A stretch of 64,000 bases of DNA from Marinobacter sediminicola (GCF_031157525.1 NZ_JAVIXR010000006.1:1-64000), one strand, 5' to 3'; shown: positions 33,133 to 43,666, numbered from the stretch's first letter. Notes: a model not told the origin generated them from the sequence alone. Program-made: numbers and translations.

Positions 33133-33577
33133 CCTGACGCTGTCACCCAGCGTTGCGACTGGTTGCCTGGCCGCCACGCCTTGGCTGGTAGCCAGCGCCT
33201 TCGTACTCATTGCCGCTACTGCCGGCAAAAGCTGGTTGTACGCGCTAGCGCCACTGACCCTCGCGGGCGCTGTATTCCAGTACCGCCTCAATGGCCTGCT
33301 GATAGGGCCTTCTGCGGTTCTTGGACTGTACCTGGAAAACAACACGCTCTACGCGCGACTCGGCAGCGGGCAAGCCGAAGCTGTGAGTGCGTGCCGCTCA
33401 AGCCGTCTAAGCTCCAAGCTGGCGCTCTTGAAACTACAGCCTGTCGCCTCCAAATCTTCTTCATATCCGGTTGTGATACTCTCGGGCCAACGGATTACCG
33501 GTAACCTGCCCGAAGAGCAATTTCGTCGCCTGAGATTGTGGCTCAGACTGGGCCGCACTCAACATTCCTTTGACTAG
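33116..33577 (+). CDS. YgfX/CptA-like inner membrane protein
   Basis: A protein of 153 residues starting at GTG 33116 ([20 protein letters not shown]), overlapping the end of sdhE by 17 nt. Two closely spaced hydrophobic segments lie at about 15-35 and 40-58, followed by a cytosolic part rich in basic residues ([40 protein letters not shown]). Size, topology and position next to sdhE fit YgfX. E. coli YgfX has been proposed as a toxin acting on cell shape, which I cannot judge here. An ATG at 33026 is in frame but would run through most of sdhE, so I reject it. Confidence 0.8.
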   Translation: MSSRIDLTLSPSVATGCLAATPWLVASAFVLIAATAGKSWLYALAPLTLAGAVFQYRLNGLLIGPSAVLGLYLENNTLYARLGSGQAEAVSACRSSRLSSKLALLKLQPVASKSSSYPVVILSGQRITGNLPEEQFRRLRLWLRLGRTQHSFD

Positions 33578-33598
33578 CATTCTGCCCGGAGTTTTTCC

Positions 33599-34609
33599 AT
33601 GACTGGTACAGAAACACCTGTTTCAGCCACGCCTGTTTACGCATCTGCCGAAGTACCTCTGCCAACCTCAGGCCGCATCCTGCTGTCCAATCGTGTGTTG
33701 GTTCGTATATCCGGACCAGGCACCGACAAATTCCTGCAGGGGCAGTTGAGCCAGGACCTAGGTGACGTCAAAACGGGCTTCTCGCCTCGCGCAGCAGGCG
33801 CTACTCCAAAAGGCCGGGCATACTGCCTGACTCGACTGGTACGCGATGGTGACGACGTGCTCATGGACCTACCTTCCGAGCTGGCAGAAGCAACCATGGC
33901 ACACCTGCGCAAATACATGATGCTGTTCCGTGGAACCACCATGACCGAGCACACCGGCGGAAGAATCACCGGGCTGCTGGGTACTGATGCCGCCTCACGC
34001 CTTGCAGGCGAGCAACTGAACAGCCTGGAAGCTGCAGGGGACACCCTTGCGCTGGATTGCGGGTTGCTGATTCGCACAGAAAACACAGCAGACGGCGTAT
34101 CTCGTTATGAACTGTGGCAAGCCAGCGCAAGTGATGTAGATCTGGGCAACATTCCTGAGAAGACCCTTTCCGACTGGCAAGCCTCGGAAATTGCTGCGGG
34201 CGTGCCCATGCTGAGCACAGCTTCCAGCGAGGCCTATGTGCCGCAAATGCTGAATTGGCAGCATCTGGGCGGTGTGCATTTCAAGAAAGGCTGCTACACC
34301 GGTCAGGAAATTATCGCCAGAATGCATTTTCTCGGACAACTTAAAAAAAGCCTGTTTCGCTTCCGTATTGCGGAGGCCAGCTCGCTACCTGCACCGGGAA
34401 CCTCAATCATGGCGGGCGAGCGATCAGTAGGAGAAATCGTCAACGCAGTGGGCTTTACTGACGGCTCTTGCGAACTGCTTGCCGTGATTCGGCACGACGC
34501 AGCGAACAGCGAACTCTTAGCAGAAGGCCTGCCACAAGCGGTTCTGGAGCAAAGACCGCTGCCTTATTCCGTTACCGAGCGCGAGGGAAGTGAACCAAAG
34601 GATACATAA
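33599..34609 (+). CDS. ygfZ: Folate-binding iron-sulfur cluster protein YgfZ
   Basis: YgfZ is a tetrahydrofolate-dependent protein that helps maintain certain iron-sulfur enzymes such as MiaB. The 336-residue protein shows the invariant KGCYTGQE motif (about residues 238-245) and the GTDKFLQGQLSQDL region near the N terminus, with the overall GcvT-like fold. It follows ygfX by 21 nt in the nadB-sdhE-ygfX-ygfZ run. Confidence 0.95.
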   Translation: MTGTETPVSATPVYASAEVPLPTSGRILLSNRVLVRISGPGTDKFLQGQLSQDLGDVKTGFSPRAAGATPKGRAYCLTRLVRDGDDVLMDLPSELAEATMAHLRKYMMLFRGTTMTEHTGGRITGLLGTDAASRLAGEQLNSLEAAGDTLALDCGLLIRTENTADGVSRYELWQASASDVDLGNIPEKTLSDWQASEIAAGVPMLSTASSEAYVPQMLNWQHLGGVHFKKGCYTGQEIIARMHFLGQLKKSLFRFRIAEASSLPAPGTSIMAGERSVGEIVNAVGFTDGSCELLAVIRHDAANSELLAEGLPQAVLEQRPLPYSVTEREGSEPKDT

Positions 34610-34610
34610 G

Positions 34611-34640
34611 TTGACAGGCAAGACTGTCGAAATTTGCTAT
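34611..34640 (+). promoter_or_regulatory. Candidate promoter for the HDOD gene
   Basis: A perfect -35 TTGACA (34611-34616) directly follows the ygfZ stop. The best -10 at 18 bp is TGCTAT, running into TGCTATAAAT. The -35 is strong and the -10 imperfect. Confidence 0.35.
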
Positions 34641-34665
34641 AAATAGGGTTTAAACTTCTGGCCTT

Positions 34666-34700
34666 CAGATTGCCCACCCCACAAGGTAACGGGCGATCTG
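34666..34700 (+). promoter_or_regulatory. Leader hairpin before the HDOD gene
   Basis: Arms CAGATTGCCC (34666-34675) and GGGCGATCTG (34691-34700) pair over 10 bp with one G-U. The 15-nt loop carries an AAGGT. It lies 27 nt before the start codon and has no T run, so it is not a typical terminator. Confidence 0.4.
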
Positions 34701-34727
34701 AACTGACAAGCGGATCCATACGAAACC

Positions 34728-35561
34728 ATGTCAAACATTGCTGAAACCATCAAAGCGGATCTTATTACCGCGATCGAAGAAGACAAGCTCTTACTCCCAA
34801 CACTGCCGGAAGCTGCGCTTCAGGTGAGGGAAATTGCCGAGTCCGAAGACTCTGCCATCGCAGATCTGGTAAAGGTCATCAGCAATGACACCGCCCTCTC
34901 TGCCCGCATCATTCGCGTATGTAACAGCCCTCTCTTCAGAGGCAATCGTGCGATAGAGAACCTGAACATGGCTGTGAGCCGCCTCGGCATGGCTTACACA
35001 AGCAGCCTGGCCATGGGCCTGGCGATGCAGCAGATGTTCCAGGCGACCTCCGACATGATCGACAAGCGCTTGCGCGCTACCTGGCAAGCGAGCACCGAAG
35101 TAGCCGGCATTTGTCATGTACTTGCCCAGCACTACACGAAACTGAAACCGGACCAGGCTACCTTGGCCGGGCTGGTTCACCTGATTGGTGTGCTACCCAT
35201 TTTGCGCTATGTGGAAGATGAGGACATACAAATCAGTGGCGCCATGCTCGACAGCGTTATTGAAGAATTGCACCCTAGAATCGGCGCAGCCATTCTGAAA
35301 AAGTGGGACTTCCCGAAGGATCTGGTGAATGTTCCTCTGGAATTCGCCAAATTCCAGAGAGAAGTACCTTCAGCCGACTACGCCGACCTGGTTATGATCG
35401 CTAACTTGCAGCTTATTTCAGGGTCGGAGCATCCTTGGGCACAGATGGACTGGACTGCCATTTCAGCGTTTGACCGCCTGGGCCTGGACCCGAACATCGA
35501 CATGAGCGAAGAAGAAGACCTTAACGCTCAGATGGAAGCGGCGATGGCGTTGCTTCAATAA
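34728..35561 (+). CDS. HDOD domain protein
   Basis: A 277-residue protein that is almost entirely one HDOD domain (about 20-215): [20 protein letters not shown], then [40 protein letters not shown] and [23 protein letters not shown] is a catalytically silent HD-type domain used in signalling, often linked to c-di-GMP or two-component systems; no partner is evident here. No strong ribosome binding site precedes the ATG, which follows a leader hairpin. Its 3' end overlaps ung by 7 nt on the opposite strand. It is the second HDOD protein in the window. Confidence 0.9.
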   Translation: MSNIAETIKADLITAIEEDKLLLPTLPEAALQVREIAESEDSAIADLVKVISNDTALSARIIRVCNSPLFRGNRAIENLNMAVSRLGMAYTSSLAMGLAMQQMFQATSDMIDKRLRATWQASTEVAGICHVLAQHYTKLKPDQATLAGLVHLIGVLPILRYVEDEDIQISGAMLDSVIEELHPRIGAAILKKWDFPKDLVNVPLEFAKFQREVPSADYADLVMIANLQLISGSEHPWAQMDWTAISAFDRLGLDPNIDMSEEEDLNAQMEAAMALLQ

Positions 35562-36280
35562 CCCGCATCCAAATCTTCTTCCGAAGGTAGCGCCCAACGT
35601 ACTGGCGAACGCCCTTGCTCCCGGAGCCAGTCATTGGCCCGGGAGAAATGCTTGCAACCAAAGAACCCACGGTAAGAACTGAGCGGTGACGGGTGCGGCC
35701 CTTCGAGCACAAGATGCCGACTGCGATCAATGTGCTGACCCTTCTTTCGGGCATAACTGCCCCAAAGCAGAAATACCACACCTTCGCATTCACGATTTAC
35801 CGTTTCAATCACCCGGTCGGTAAACGTCTCCCAACCTTTCCCCTGATGGGCGCCAGCCTGCCCCTGAGCAACCGTAAGTACGCTGTTGAGCAATAATACA
35901 CCCTGCTCTGCCCAAGGCTGAAGGCAACCGTGATCTGGTGGCTCAATGCCGAGATCCGTCTGCATTTCCTTGAATATATTCACCAGAGAAGGTGGTGTAC
36001 GAACCCCCGGCCTCACAGAAAACGATAAACCGTTGGCCTGGCCGGGGCCGTGATAGGGATCTTGCCCCAGAATGACAACACGCACCTGGTCCAGAGGCGT
36101 GCTGTTAAGGGCATTAAAGCAGTGTTTTCTGTCCGGGAAGAGAACCTTGCCGGCGCTTTCTTCTTCGGCGAGAAATTCCGCCAGCGCCTGCATGTAGGGC
36201 TGACGGAATTCGCCTGTAAGATGTTCTTTCCAGCCCCGGTCGGGCCTGAGTGTGTTTGCCAGTGCCTCAACCGGGTGCAT
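35555..36280 (-). CDS. ung: Uracil-DNA glycosylase
   Basis: Family 1 UDG removes uracil from DNA. The catalytic aspartate is in [16 protein letters not shown] (about residues 72-87) and the histidine in [14 protein letters not shown] (about 197-210). The middle motif [10 protein letters not shown] is present. At 241 residues it is a normal length. It follows lysS by 2 nt on the same strand and converges on the HDOD gene. Confidence 0.98.
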   Translation of the reverse strand: MHPVEALANTLRPDRGWKEHLTGEFRQPYMQALAEFLAEEESAGKVLFPDRKHCFNALNSTPLDQVRVVILGQDPYHGPGQANGLSFSVRPGVRTPPSLVNIFKEMQTDLGIEPPDHGCLQPWAEQGVLLLNSVLTVAQGQAGAHQGKGWETFTDRVIETVNRECEGVVFLLWGSYARKKGQHIDRSRHLVLEGPHPSPLSSYRGFFGCKHFSRANDWLREQGRSPVRWALPSEEDLDAGY

Positions 36281-36282
36281 GG

Positions 36283-37815
36283 TTATTCCTCGTCTTTTGA
36301 ACTCTCAGCTTTGTGCTCAGGGCGCATGGCCGGGAACAGGATTACGTCGCGAATGGACGGCGAGTTGGTCAGCAGCATGGCCAGCCGGTCAATGCCGATG
36401 CCCTCACCCGCCGTCGGCGGCAAGCCGTATTCCAGTGCCATCACGTAGTCTTCGTCGTAGAACATGGCTTCGTCGTCGCCGGCATCTTTCTCGGCAACCT
36501 GCGCCCGGAAGCGCTCGGCTTGATCTTCCGCGTCGTTAAGCTCGGAGAAGCCGTTGGCAATTTCACGGCCACCCACAAAGAACTCAAAACGTTCGGTCAC
36601 AAACGGGTTGCTGTCCTTGCTGCGCGCCAGCGGTGACACTTCTTTCGGGTATTCAGTAATAAACGTTGGCTGCATCAGGCGGTGTTCTGCCGTTGCTTCG
36701 AAAATTTCGATTTGAACCCTGCCCAAGCCCCAACCGGATTTCACATGAATGCCCAGGTCTTTTGCTACCTGACGCGCAGACGCCTCATCCGCCAACTGCT
36801 CGGCGGTTACATCCGGAGCGTAACGCAGGATGGCATCCACAACGGTCAAGCGCTCGAAGGACTTGCCGAAGTCGTATTCGATGCGCTCTTCAGTGCCGTC
36901 GGCCAGCATACGTGTGTTCACTACAGTGGTGCTGCCCAGAACATTCTGCGCGATGGTGCGCAGCATGTCCTCGGTAAGGTCCATCAGGTCGTTGTAATCG
37001 GCATAGGCCTGATAGAACTCGACCATGGTAAATTCGGGGTTATGGCGGGTTGAAAGACCTTCGTTCCGAAAGTTCCGGTTAATCTCGAACACCCGCTCAA
37101 AGCCACCCACAACCAGCCGCTTGAGGTACAGTTCCGGAGCAATGCGCAGGTACATATCCATACCCAGTGCGTTGTGATGGGTAACGAACGGCCGCGCAGT
37201 GGCGCCACCTGGAATCACCTGCAGCATGGGCGTTTCCACCTCGATGAAATCCCGATCTGCGAAAAACTGGCGCATGGAGGTGATGATTTTCGAGCGCGCA
37301 AGGAACACCCGACGGCTGTCTTCGTTAACCATCAAATCCACATAACGGTGGCGGTAGCGTGATTCAGTATCGGTCAGGCCTTTATGCTTCTCGGGCAACG
37401 GTCGCAGAGACTTGGTGAGCAACACATACTCATCCATAGCCACATAGAGATCGCCTTTACCTGATTTGCACAAGGTACCGCGCACACCAACAATGTCTCC
37501 CAGATCCCAGTGCTTGGTATCTTTTTGCACATCTTTGGTGGCATAAATCTGAATGCGGCCCGTCATGTCCTGAACCACCTTGAATGCCTTGCGATCCAGC
37601 ATCATGCGGCCTGCAATAGCCACCTGTATACCTAGAGTCTCAAGCTCTTCCTTACCATGATCGCCGTATTTTGCCTGCAGCTCGGCGGCGGTGGCGTCAC
37701 GACGGAAGTCGTTAGGGAACGGATTGCCATTTTCACGAAGCTCGGCCAGCTTGGCGCGACGCTCGGCAATCAGCTTGTTGTCCTCTTGGGGGGCATTCTT
37801 GGCGTGTTCAGTCAT
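36283..37815 (-). CDS. lysS: Lysyl-tRNA synthetase (class II)
   Basis: It charges tRNA-Lys. The 510-residue protein has the N-terminal OB-fold anticodon domain (about 65-155, [20 protein letters not shown]), then class II motif 1 around [18 protein letters not shown], motif 2 [20 protein letters not shown], and motif 3 [11 protein letters not shown]. It lies 53 nt after prfB, the conserved prfB-lysS pair seen in many gammaproteobacteria. Confidence 0.98.
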   Translation of the reverse strand: MTEHAKNAPQEDNKLIAERRAKLAELRENGNPFPNDFRRDATAAELQAKYGDHGKEELETLGIQVAIAGRMMLDRKAFKVVQDMTGRIQIYATKDVQKDTKHWDLGDIVGVRGTLCKSGKGDLYVAMDEYVLLTKSLRPLPEKHKGLTDTESRYRHRYVDLMVNEDSRRVFLARSKIITSMRQFFADRDFIEVETPMLQVIPGGATARPFVTHHNALGMDMYLRIAPELYLKRLVVGGFERVFEINRNFRNEGLSTRHNPEFTMVEFYQAYADYNDLMDLTEDMLRTIAQNVLGSTTVVNTRMLADGTEERIEYDFGKSFERLTVVDAILRYAPDVTAEQLADEASARQVAKDLGIHVKSGWGLGRVQIEIFEATAEHRLMQPTFITEYPKEVSPLARSKDSNPFVTERFEFFVGGREIANGFSELNDAEDQAERFRAQVAEKDAGDDEAMFYDEDYVMALEYGLPPTAGEGIGIDRLAMLLTNSPSIRDVILFPAMRPEHKAESSKDEE

Positions 37816-37868
37816 GTTGGCTCACTAAAAATCAGGGGTGTCCGGAGTTGGCTTGGCAATGGCGCTGA

Positions 37869-38964
37869 TTACAGCGCCATCTTCAGGCTGGCTTCAATGA
37901 ACTTATCAATATCACCATCCAACACCGATTGAGTGTTGCTGGTTTCAATTTTGGTACGCAAATCCTTAATACGACCATCGTCCAGCACGTAGGAGCGAAT
38001 CTGACTGCCCCATCCAATATCGGACTTTGCGTCTTCTGCTTTCTGTTTCTCGGCGTTGCGTGCCTGCATCTCATGCTCATACAGCTTGGCCTTCAGCTGC
38101 TTCATCGCCTGATCTTTGTTCTGATGCTGGCTTCGGCCGGCCTGACAGGCAACAACAATGCCGGTCGGGTTGTGGGTCAAACGTACCGCAGATTCTGTTC
38201 GGTTAACGTGCTGACCACCCGCACCAGAGGCACGGTAAACATCCACCCGCAAATCTGCCGGGTTGATCTCAATCTCGAAACTGTCATCCACTTCCGGAGT
38301 AACAACCACCGACGAGAAAGACGTATGACGACGGTTACCTGAGTCAAAAGGCGACTTGCGAACCAGACGATGAACACCGGTCTCCGTGCGCGCCCAGCCG
38401 AACGCATACTCGCCCTGAATGTGAACGGTGGCACTTTTCACGCCTGCCACTTCACCTTCCTGAAGCTCTACAATCTCAGTCTTGAAACCCCGGCTCTCGG
38501 CCCAGCGCAGGTACATGCGCAGAAGCATATTAGCCCAGTCCTGAGCCTCAGTTCCGCCCGACCCTGCCTGAATTTCCAGATAGGCGTTGTTGGGGTCCAT
38601 CTCACCGGAAAACATCCGGCGGAATTCAAGCTTTTCAAGCTCGGCTTCCAGAGCTTCAAGATCCGACACAATCTCATCAACCGTGTCGGCATCATCTTCC
38701 TCAACAGCCATTTCCAGCAGGCCTTCTGCATCAGAAAGGCCGGATGTGAGGTTATCGATGGTGCTAACAATCAAATCAAGATCAGAACGCTCCTTGCCCA
38801 ACGCTTGGGCGCGCTCAGGATCATCCCACACGGTGGGCATTTCCAATTCACGTTCTACTTCGACCAGCCGCTCACTACGCTGATCGTAGTCAAAGATACC
38901 CCCTGAGCGTCTCAGTACGCTCACGAAGCTCTTTAATCTTCGTCACAATGGGATTAACTTCCAT
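37869..38964 (-). CDS. prfB: Peptide chain release factor 2 (programmed +1 frameshift)
   Basis: RF2 ends translation at UGA and UAA. The gene is in two frames: 24 codons from the ATG at 38964 ([20 protein letters not shown], then RGYL), an in-frame TGA at 38892-38890, then a +1 shift into the long frame that begins [13 protein letters not shown]. The full product is 364 residues, like E. coli RF2. The anticodon-like SPF ([10 protein letters not shown]) and the catalytic GGQ ([12 protein letters not shown]) are both present. It is followed by lysS. Confidence 0.97.
38889..38904 (-). promoter_or_regulatory. prfB programmed frameshift signal
   Basis: The minus strand reads AGGGGG-TAT-CTT-TGA-C. 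A Shine-Dalgarno-like AGGGGG lies three nucleotides before the slippery CTT, and the UGA stop is followed by C. This is the classical RF2 autoregulatory site: low RF2 slows termination and favours the shift. Confidence 0.96.
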
Positions 38965-39086
38965 AAGACCAATACTCAATGTTGGAAAATGATGCGTAAA
39001 ACAGACGCGGGATTCTACCGGAATTCCAGCTGTAAATCAGCCGTGGGAAACCGAACTTCGGCATGGGTGCAAGCAGGCAGGCAAAG

Positions 39087-40820
39087 CTAAGAAAGCGGCT
39101 CCAGATAATCCACCAAAAGCTGCAAATTAGTCCGCCCACGAAACGTATTCGAATCTGGCTTATAAACCACCCGAGCCCCGGTGCGCGTGTAATCAGGCAC
39201 CTCCGGCCCGGTATTAAACGCAATACCGTCAATGATGCCGCTACCATCCACCGGCTGCAAAACCAACTTCAAATGATTTTCGCCAACAATACGCTGGCTT
39301 ACCACCCGGAACTCGCCATCAAAAAGCGGCTCCGGGAAATGCTGCCCCCAAGGGCCGGCGCGCTTCAACAAGGCTGCAGTTTCCAGCGACAACTCATCAG
39401 CACTCAATGGCCCATCAGTAGTGATGGCTGCCTCAAGGTCTTCTGCAGTCAAAGTATCCCGCACAGCCTGATCAAAAGCATCGGAGAAAGTATCAAGATC
39501 GCTCTGTGCCAGTGTCATACCAGCCGCCATAGCGTGGCCACCGTATTTGTGCATCACACCAGGATGACGGGCATCCACAACCGCCAGAACATCACGGATA
39601 TGCAAGCCCGGAATTGAACGGGCGGAGCCCTTTATATCCACGCCGTTTTCGTCTGGGGCAAAAGCTATGGTAGGCCGATGGGTCTGCTCACGGATTCGGG
39701 CCGCAAGAATCCCGATTACGCCCTGGTGCCAATCCTTATCAAACAACGCTAAACCCCAGGGTAACCCTTCCAGATCCAGCGACATGGAGGCCAGCAAATC
39801 CTGAGCCTGGGTTTTCATGTCTTTTTCAATGGTGCGCCGCTCACGGTTGAACGTATCCAGTTCACGGGCAAGGCGCCGCGCTTCATCCGGGCTGCCAGCC
39901 AACAGACAGGCTATGCCAACGCTCATATCATCCAGCCGGCCTGCGGCATTGAGGCGCGGGCCAACCACGAAGCCCAAATCGGTTGAGCTGATGTTACCGT
40001 GTTCGCGGCCAGCCACTTCCAGCAACGCGAGTATTCCCGGACGAGCTTCGCCCTGTCGGATGCGGCGCAGACCCTGCTCGACAAAGATACGATTGTTGTG
40101 ATCCAGCGGTACAACATCAGCCACTGTACCCAAGGCCACCAAATCCAGAAGGTTGCCCAGATTGGGCTCTGGCTGCGGCAGCCGGCCAGCGTCTCTCAGC
40201 TTTTTGCGCAGAGCCGTGAGCACATAAAACATCACACCTACACCGGCGGCATTTTTGCTCAGGAAGGCACAGCCGGGCTGATTGGGATTCACGATGGCGT
40301 CGGCATCCGGCAGCCTTTCACCCGCAAGGTGATGGTCCGTAACCACCACCTTAATGCCCAGTTTCTTCGCTGCGCTTACCCCTTCGATCGCAGAAATACC
40401 GTTGTCTACCGTCACCAAAAGATCGGGCAACTCGCCCTCATCTTGCAGGCGTTCAATGATTCCCGGAGTCAAACCGTAGCCATCTGCAAAGCGGCTTGGC
40501 ACCCGAAAATCTATACTTTTCAGCCCGAGCATGGAGAGACCAAGCATCGCGACAGCGGTGCTGGTAGCTCCATCGGCATCAAAATCCCCGAGTACCAGTA
40601 CTCGCTGATTCTGCGCGATGGCGTCTGCCAGCAGTTCTACCGCTCGATCAATACCGCGTAACTCAAATGGCGAGGCCAGATGTTTAAGGGTATAGCTTAG
40701 CTGTGCATCGGAGGTTACACCCCGCGCAGAGTACAAACGGCGGAGTATGGGAGGGAGATCTTGCCCCCAGCCTGGAGTATTGTCCGGCTGGGGGCGACGC
40801 AGGATCTTTTTTGGTGTCAT
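39087..40820 (-). CDS. recJ: Single-stranded-DNA-specific exonuclease RecJ
   Basis: RecJ degrades single-stranded DNA 5' to 3' in recombination and repair. The DHH-family motifs are intact: LGDFDADGATSTAVAM (about 76-91), VTVDNGI, VVTDHHLAGERLPDADAIVN, and the DHHA1 part with KYGGHAMAAGMTL. The C-terminal OB-fold runs to the end. At 577 residues it is the usual size. It is upstream of prfB on the same strand, as in E. coli. Confidence 0.97.
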   Translation of the reverse strand: MTPKKILRRPQPDNTPGWGQDLPPILRRLYSARGVTSDAQLSYTLKHLASPFELRGIDRAVELLADAIAQNQRVLVLGDFDADGATSTAVAMLGLSMLGLKSIDFRVPSRFADGYGLTPGIIERLQDEGELPDLLVTVDNGISAIEGVSAAKKLGIKVVVTDHHLAGERLPDADAIVNPNQPGCAFLSKNAAGVGVMFYVLTALRKKLRDAGRLPQPEPNLGNLLDLVALGTVADVVPLDHNNRIFVEQGLRRIRQGEARPGILALLEVAGREHGNISSTDLGFVVGPRLNAAGRLDDMSVGIACLLAGSPDEARRLARELDTFNRERRTIEKDMKTQAQDLLASMSLDLEGLPWGLALFDKDWHQGVIGILAARIREQTHRPTIAFAPDENGVDIKGSARSIPGLHIRDVLAVVDARHPGVMHKYGGHAMAAGMTLAQSDLDTFSDAFDQAVRDTLTAEDLEAAITTDGPLSADELSLETAALLKRAGPWGQHFPEPLFDGEFRVVSQRIVGENHLKLVLQPVDGSGIIDGIAFNTGPEVPDYTRTGARVVYKPDSNTFRGRTNLQLLVDYLEPLS

Positions 40821-40826
40821 ACCGTA

Positions 40827-42227
40827 TCAGGCATTCTTCCAGTGTTTAGCTATGAAATCCTGCACGCCGGCGCGGTCATTATCAAGCACTGTGTAGCGCT
40901 CTTCCCGCTCAAACAGATCGGCCATATGGGCAGGCAGTTCAGGCTTAACCGTAAGACCGGATTCAGTAATGGCATCCGGGAACTTGGCCGGGTGGGCAGT
41001 ACCAAGGGTAATCATTGGTATCTCAACATCCCGGCGACAGGTTCTGGCTGCGCGTACGCCAATGGCGGTGTGTGGGTCCAGAAGGTATTCATTCTGTTCG
41101 TACACTTCACGAATGGTGGCGCACGTAGCCTTATCATCAACCGCGGCGCTATCGAACAGCTTGCGAGCCTGCTTCCAGCGGTAATCTTCAATGCTGACCG
41201 GACCTTTGGCTGCGTTTTCCAGCAATTCTTTCACAGCCAGCCCATCGCGACCATGGAGATCAAACAGCAAGCGCTCAAAGTTGCTCGAAACCATAATGTC
41301 CATGCTTGGCGACAGCGTATGCTCAAGCTGATGCTGCTCGTATTTATTGCCACTCATGAAGCGATGAAGAATGTCGTTCCGGTTGGTAGCAATAACCAGC
41401 TGCGAAATCGGCAAGCCCATTTTCTTGGCAAGATAGCCCGCGAAGATATCGCCGAAGTTCCCGGTAGGTACAGAAAACGCCATGCTGCGATCCGGGCCAC
41501 CAAGGGCCAGGGATGCATGGAAGTAATAAACAATCTGAGCCATGATCCGGGCCCAGTTGATAGAGTTAACCGCGGCCAACCTGGCCTTGCCACCAAGGAA
41601 AGACTGGTCGCCGAAGCTCTCTTTCACCATGCGCTGACAGTCATCAAAATTGCCCTTGATGGCAATATTGTGAACGTTGTCCCCCAGGACCGTTGTCATC
41701 TGACGGCGCTGCACTTCCGACACACGCTGGTATGGGTGCAGGATGAAGATATCCACGTGCTCGCAGTGGCGGCAGCCTTCAATAGCGGCAGACCCCGTAT
41801 CGCCAGAAGTCGCGCCCATAATTACAGCGTGCTCCTGACGTTTTTCCAGTACGTAGTCCAGCAAGCGGCCCAGCAATTGAAGTGCGAAATCCTTGAATGC
41901 CAAGGTTGGTCCGCGGAACAGCTCCATCACCCACTCATTGGCATCAAGCTGAACCAATGGGGCGACCGCCTTATGGGCAAACGCTGCGTATGTCTCATCC
42001 AGCATCCGCCGGAATTCAGCCTCGGGGATGGCTTCTTCCACAAACGGGTACATGATATTGAATGCGAGCTGGGTGTAAGGAAGTCCACGCCAACAGCGAA
42101 TTTCTTCCAGGCTGAAGTGTGGGAGCGCCTCGGGCACATAAAGCCCACCATCGGGAGCCAGCCCTGTTAATAGAACGTCTTCAAAGCCCAGTGCGGGTGC
42201 TTCTCCCCGCGTACTGATGTATCTCAC
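40827..42227 (-). CDS. thrC: Threonine synthase
   Basis: ThrC is a PLP enzyme converting O-phosphohomoserine to threonine. The 466-residue protein has the N-terminal YISTRGEAPALGFEDVLLTG, the PLP lysine in GPTLAFKDFALQLLG (about 112), and GATSGDTGSAAIEG for the phosphate. It belongs to the longer type of synthase found in Proteobacteria and fungi. It lies 26 nt after hom, giving a hom-thrC unit, and is 6 nt before recJ. Confidence 0.97.
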   Translation of the reverse strand: MRYISTRGEAPALGFEDVLLTGLAPDGGLYVPEALPHFSLEEIRCWRGLPYTQLAFNIMYPFVEEAIPEAEFRRMLDETYAAFAHKAVAPLVQLDANEWVMELFRGPTLAFKDFALQLLGRLLDYVLEKRQEHAVIMGATSGDTGSAAIEGCRHCEHVDIFILHPYQRVSEVQRRQMTTVLGDNVHNIAIKGNFDDCQRMVKESFGDQSFLGGKARLAAVNSINWARIMAQIVYYFHASLALGGPDRSMAFSVPTGNFGDIFAGYLAKKMGLPISQLVIATNRNDILHRFMSGNKYEQHQLEHTLSPSMDIMVSSNFERLLFDLHGRDGLAVKELLENAAKGPVSIEDYRWKQARKLFDSAAVDDKATCATIREVYEQNEYLLDPHTAIGVRAARTCRRDVEIPMITLGTAHPAKFPDAITESGLTVKPELPAHMADLFEREERYTVLDNDRAGVQDFIAKHWKNA

Positions 42228-42253
42228 GTGAGTACCTGTTAGTTAGGGTGTTC

Positions 42254-43555
42254 TCAGTTAAAATTTTCGGCGCGAATACGCACAACCGGACCATCTGTAT
42301 CAGCCAGGGCCTCCAGCTCTTCGATAGCACGGTTTACCTGTCGTTCCTGCACTGTGTGAGTCAGGATAATGACCGGTATGCGGCCATCCTGTACCTCAGA
42401 CTCTTTCTGCATGATCGACTCGATGTTGATGCCATGCTCGCTCAGAATCGAGGCGATTTTGGCCAGAACACCCGGGCGATCAAGAGCGGTTATGCGCAGG
42501 TAATAAGCTGACTGGATGTCTTCCATCGACAGTACGTCGAGATTTTCCAGAGCTTCCGGAGCAAACCCGAGATGCGGCACTCGCAGCGAACTTCCGCTCG
42601 CCACAATACGGGCAACATCGACAATATCGGCAATTACAGCGGAAGCCGTTGCTTCGTCACCGGCGCCTGGCCCGTAATACATGGTCTGACCCACTGCATC
42701 ACCTTCCACAAGAACGGCGTTCAGCACACCATCTACCTGAGCAATCAGGTGACTTTGAGGAACCAGTGTCGGATGCACGCGAAGCTCAATGCCGTCATCC
42801 CGGCGACGAGCAATGCCCAGATGCTTGATGCGATAGCCAAGCTGCTCGGCGTGAGCGATATCGTAAGGTGTGATCGAAGAAATGCCTTCGGTGAAGGCTT
42901 TTTCGAACTGAAGCGGAACACCAAAGCCGGCAGAAGCCAGAATGGTCAATTTATGGGCCGCATCAATACCTTCCACATCAAACGTGGGGTCGGCTTCTGC
43001 ATAACCCAGATCCTGCGCCTCTTTGAGCACATCAGCAAACGCGCGGCCAGCACGCATTTCGGTAAGAATATAGTTGCCCGTGCCATTGATGATGCCCGCG
43101 ATCCAGTCGATACGGTTCCCTGCCAAACCTTCGCGAATGGCCTTCATTACGGGAATACCACCGGCGACACCGGCTTCGTAGGCAACGACAACGCCGGCCT
43201 TTTCCGCTGCAGCAAATATCTCATTTCCATGTACTGCAATCAGAGCTTTGTTGGCAGTGACTACATGTTTGCCATTAGCGATGGCTGTCATTACAAGCTC
43301 ACGCGCCGTGTCGTACCCGCCGATAAGCTCAACCACCACATCAACCGCGGGATCATTCACCACGTCAAAGATCTCGGTACTGAAGGCAACGCCACCAAGA
43401 TCTATATCATCACGGTTGCGCCGACTGGCTACCCGGGTAATCCGGATATTGCAGCCCGCACGGCCCGCAATAAGTGCGGCGTTGCGAGTCAATACATTGA
43501 ATGTACCGCCGCCAACGGTTCCCAGTCCGCAGATTCCGACACTGACGTCTTTCAA
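42254..43555 (-). CDS. hom: Homoserine dehydrogenase
   Basis: It reduces aspartate semialdehyde to homoserine on the way to threonine and methionine. The protein has an NAD(P)-binding GICGLGTVGGGTFNVL at about 7-22, the active-site region TGNYILTEMRAG and ADPTFDVEGIDAAHKL, and a C-terminal ACT domain (about 350-430, YYLRITALDRPGVLAKIASI) that usually gives threonine feedback. The TTG at 43555 is chosen: GAGGTGA lies about 7 nt before it, and 433 residues is the family length. The open frame extends 84 codons further upstream without family similarity. Confidence 0.95.
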   Translation of the reverse strand: MKDVSVGICGLGTVGGGTFNVLTRNAALIAGRAGCNIRITRVASRRNRDDIDLGGVAFSTEIFDVVNDPAVDVVVELIGGYDTARELVMTAIANGKHVVTANKALIAVHGNEIFAAAEKAGVVVAYEAGVAGGIPVMKAIREGLAGNRIDWIAGIINGTGNYILTEMRAGRAFADVLKEAQDLGYAEADPTFDVEGIDAAHKLTILASAGFGVPLQFEKAFTEGISSITPYDIAHAEQLGYRIKHLGIARRRDDGIELRVHPTLVPQSHLIAQVDGVLNAVLVEGDAVGQTMYYGPGAGDEATASAVIADIVDVARIVASGSSLRVPHLGFAPEALENLDVLSMEDIQSAYYLRITALDRPGVLAKIASILSEHGINIESIMQKESEVQDGRIPVIILTHTVQERQVNRAIEELEALADTDGPVVRIRAENFN

Positions 43556-43637
43556 GCTCTCACCTCTGATCCCGAAGGGGTCCTGATGTATTGTAATAGT
43601 GCAGCATATTGATTCTGCGACACTGAAAGTGCCGCAT

Positions 43638-43666
43638 AGTATACCGGTTCGGGACCTGCTGAATAA
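43638..43666 (-). promoter_or_regulatory. Candidate promoter for hom-thrC
   Basis: The minus strand reads TTATTC (43666-43661), 17 bp, TATACT (43643-43638), about 85 nt before the hom TTG. The -10 is strong and the -35 weak. It would allow hom to be transcribed separately from dsbC. Confidence 0.4.

Noticed and set aside
40761..42170. A 469-codon open frame opposite thrC.
   Set aside because: It mirrors thrC almost exactly and shows no motifs, while thrC has all its catalytic residues.
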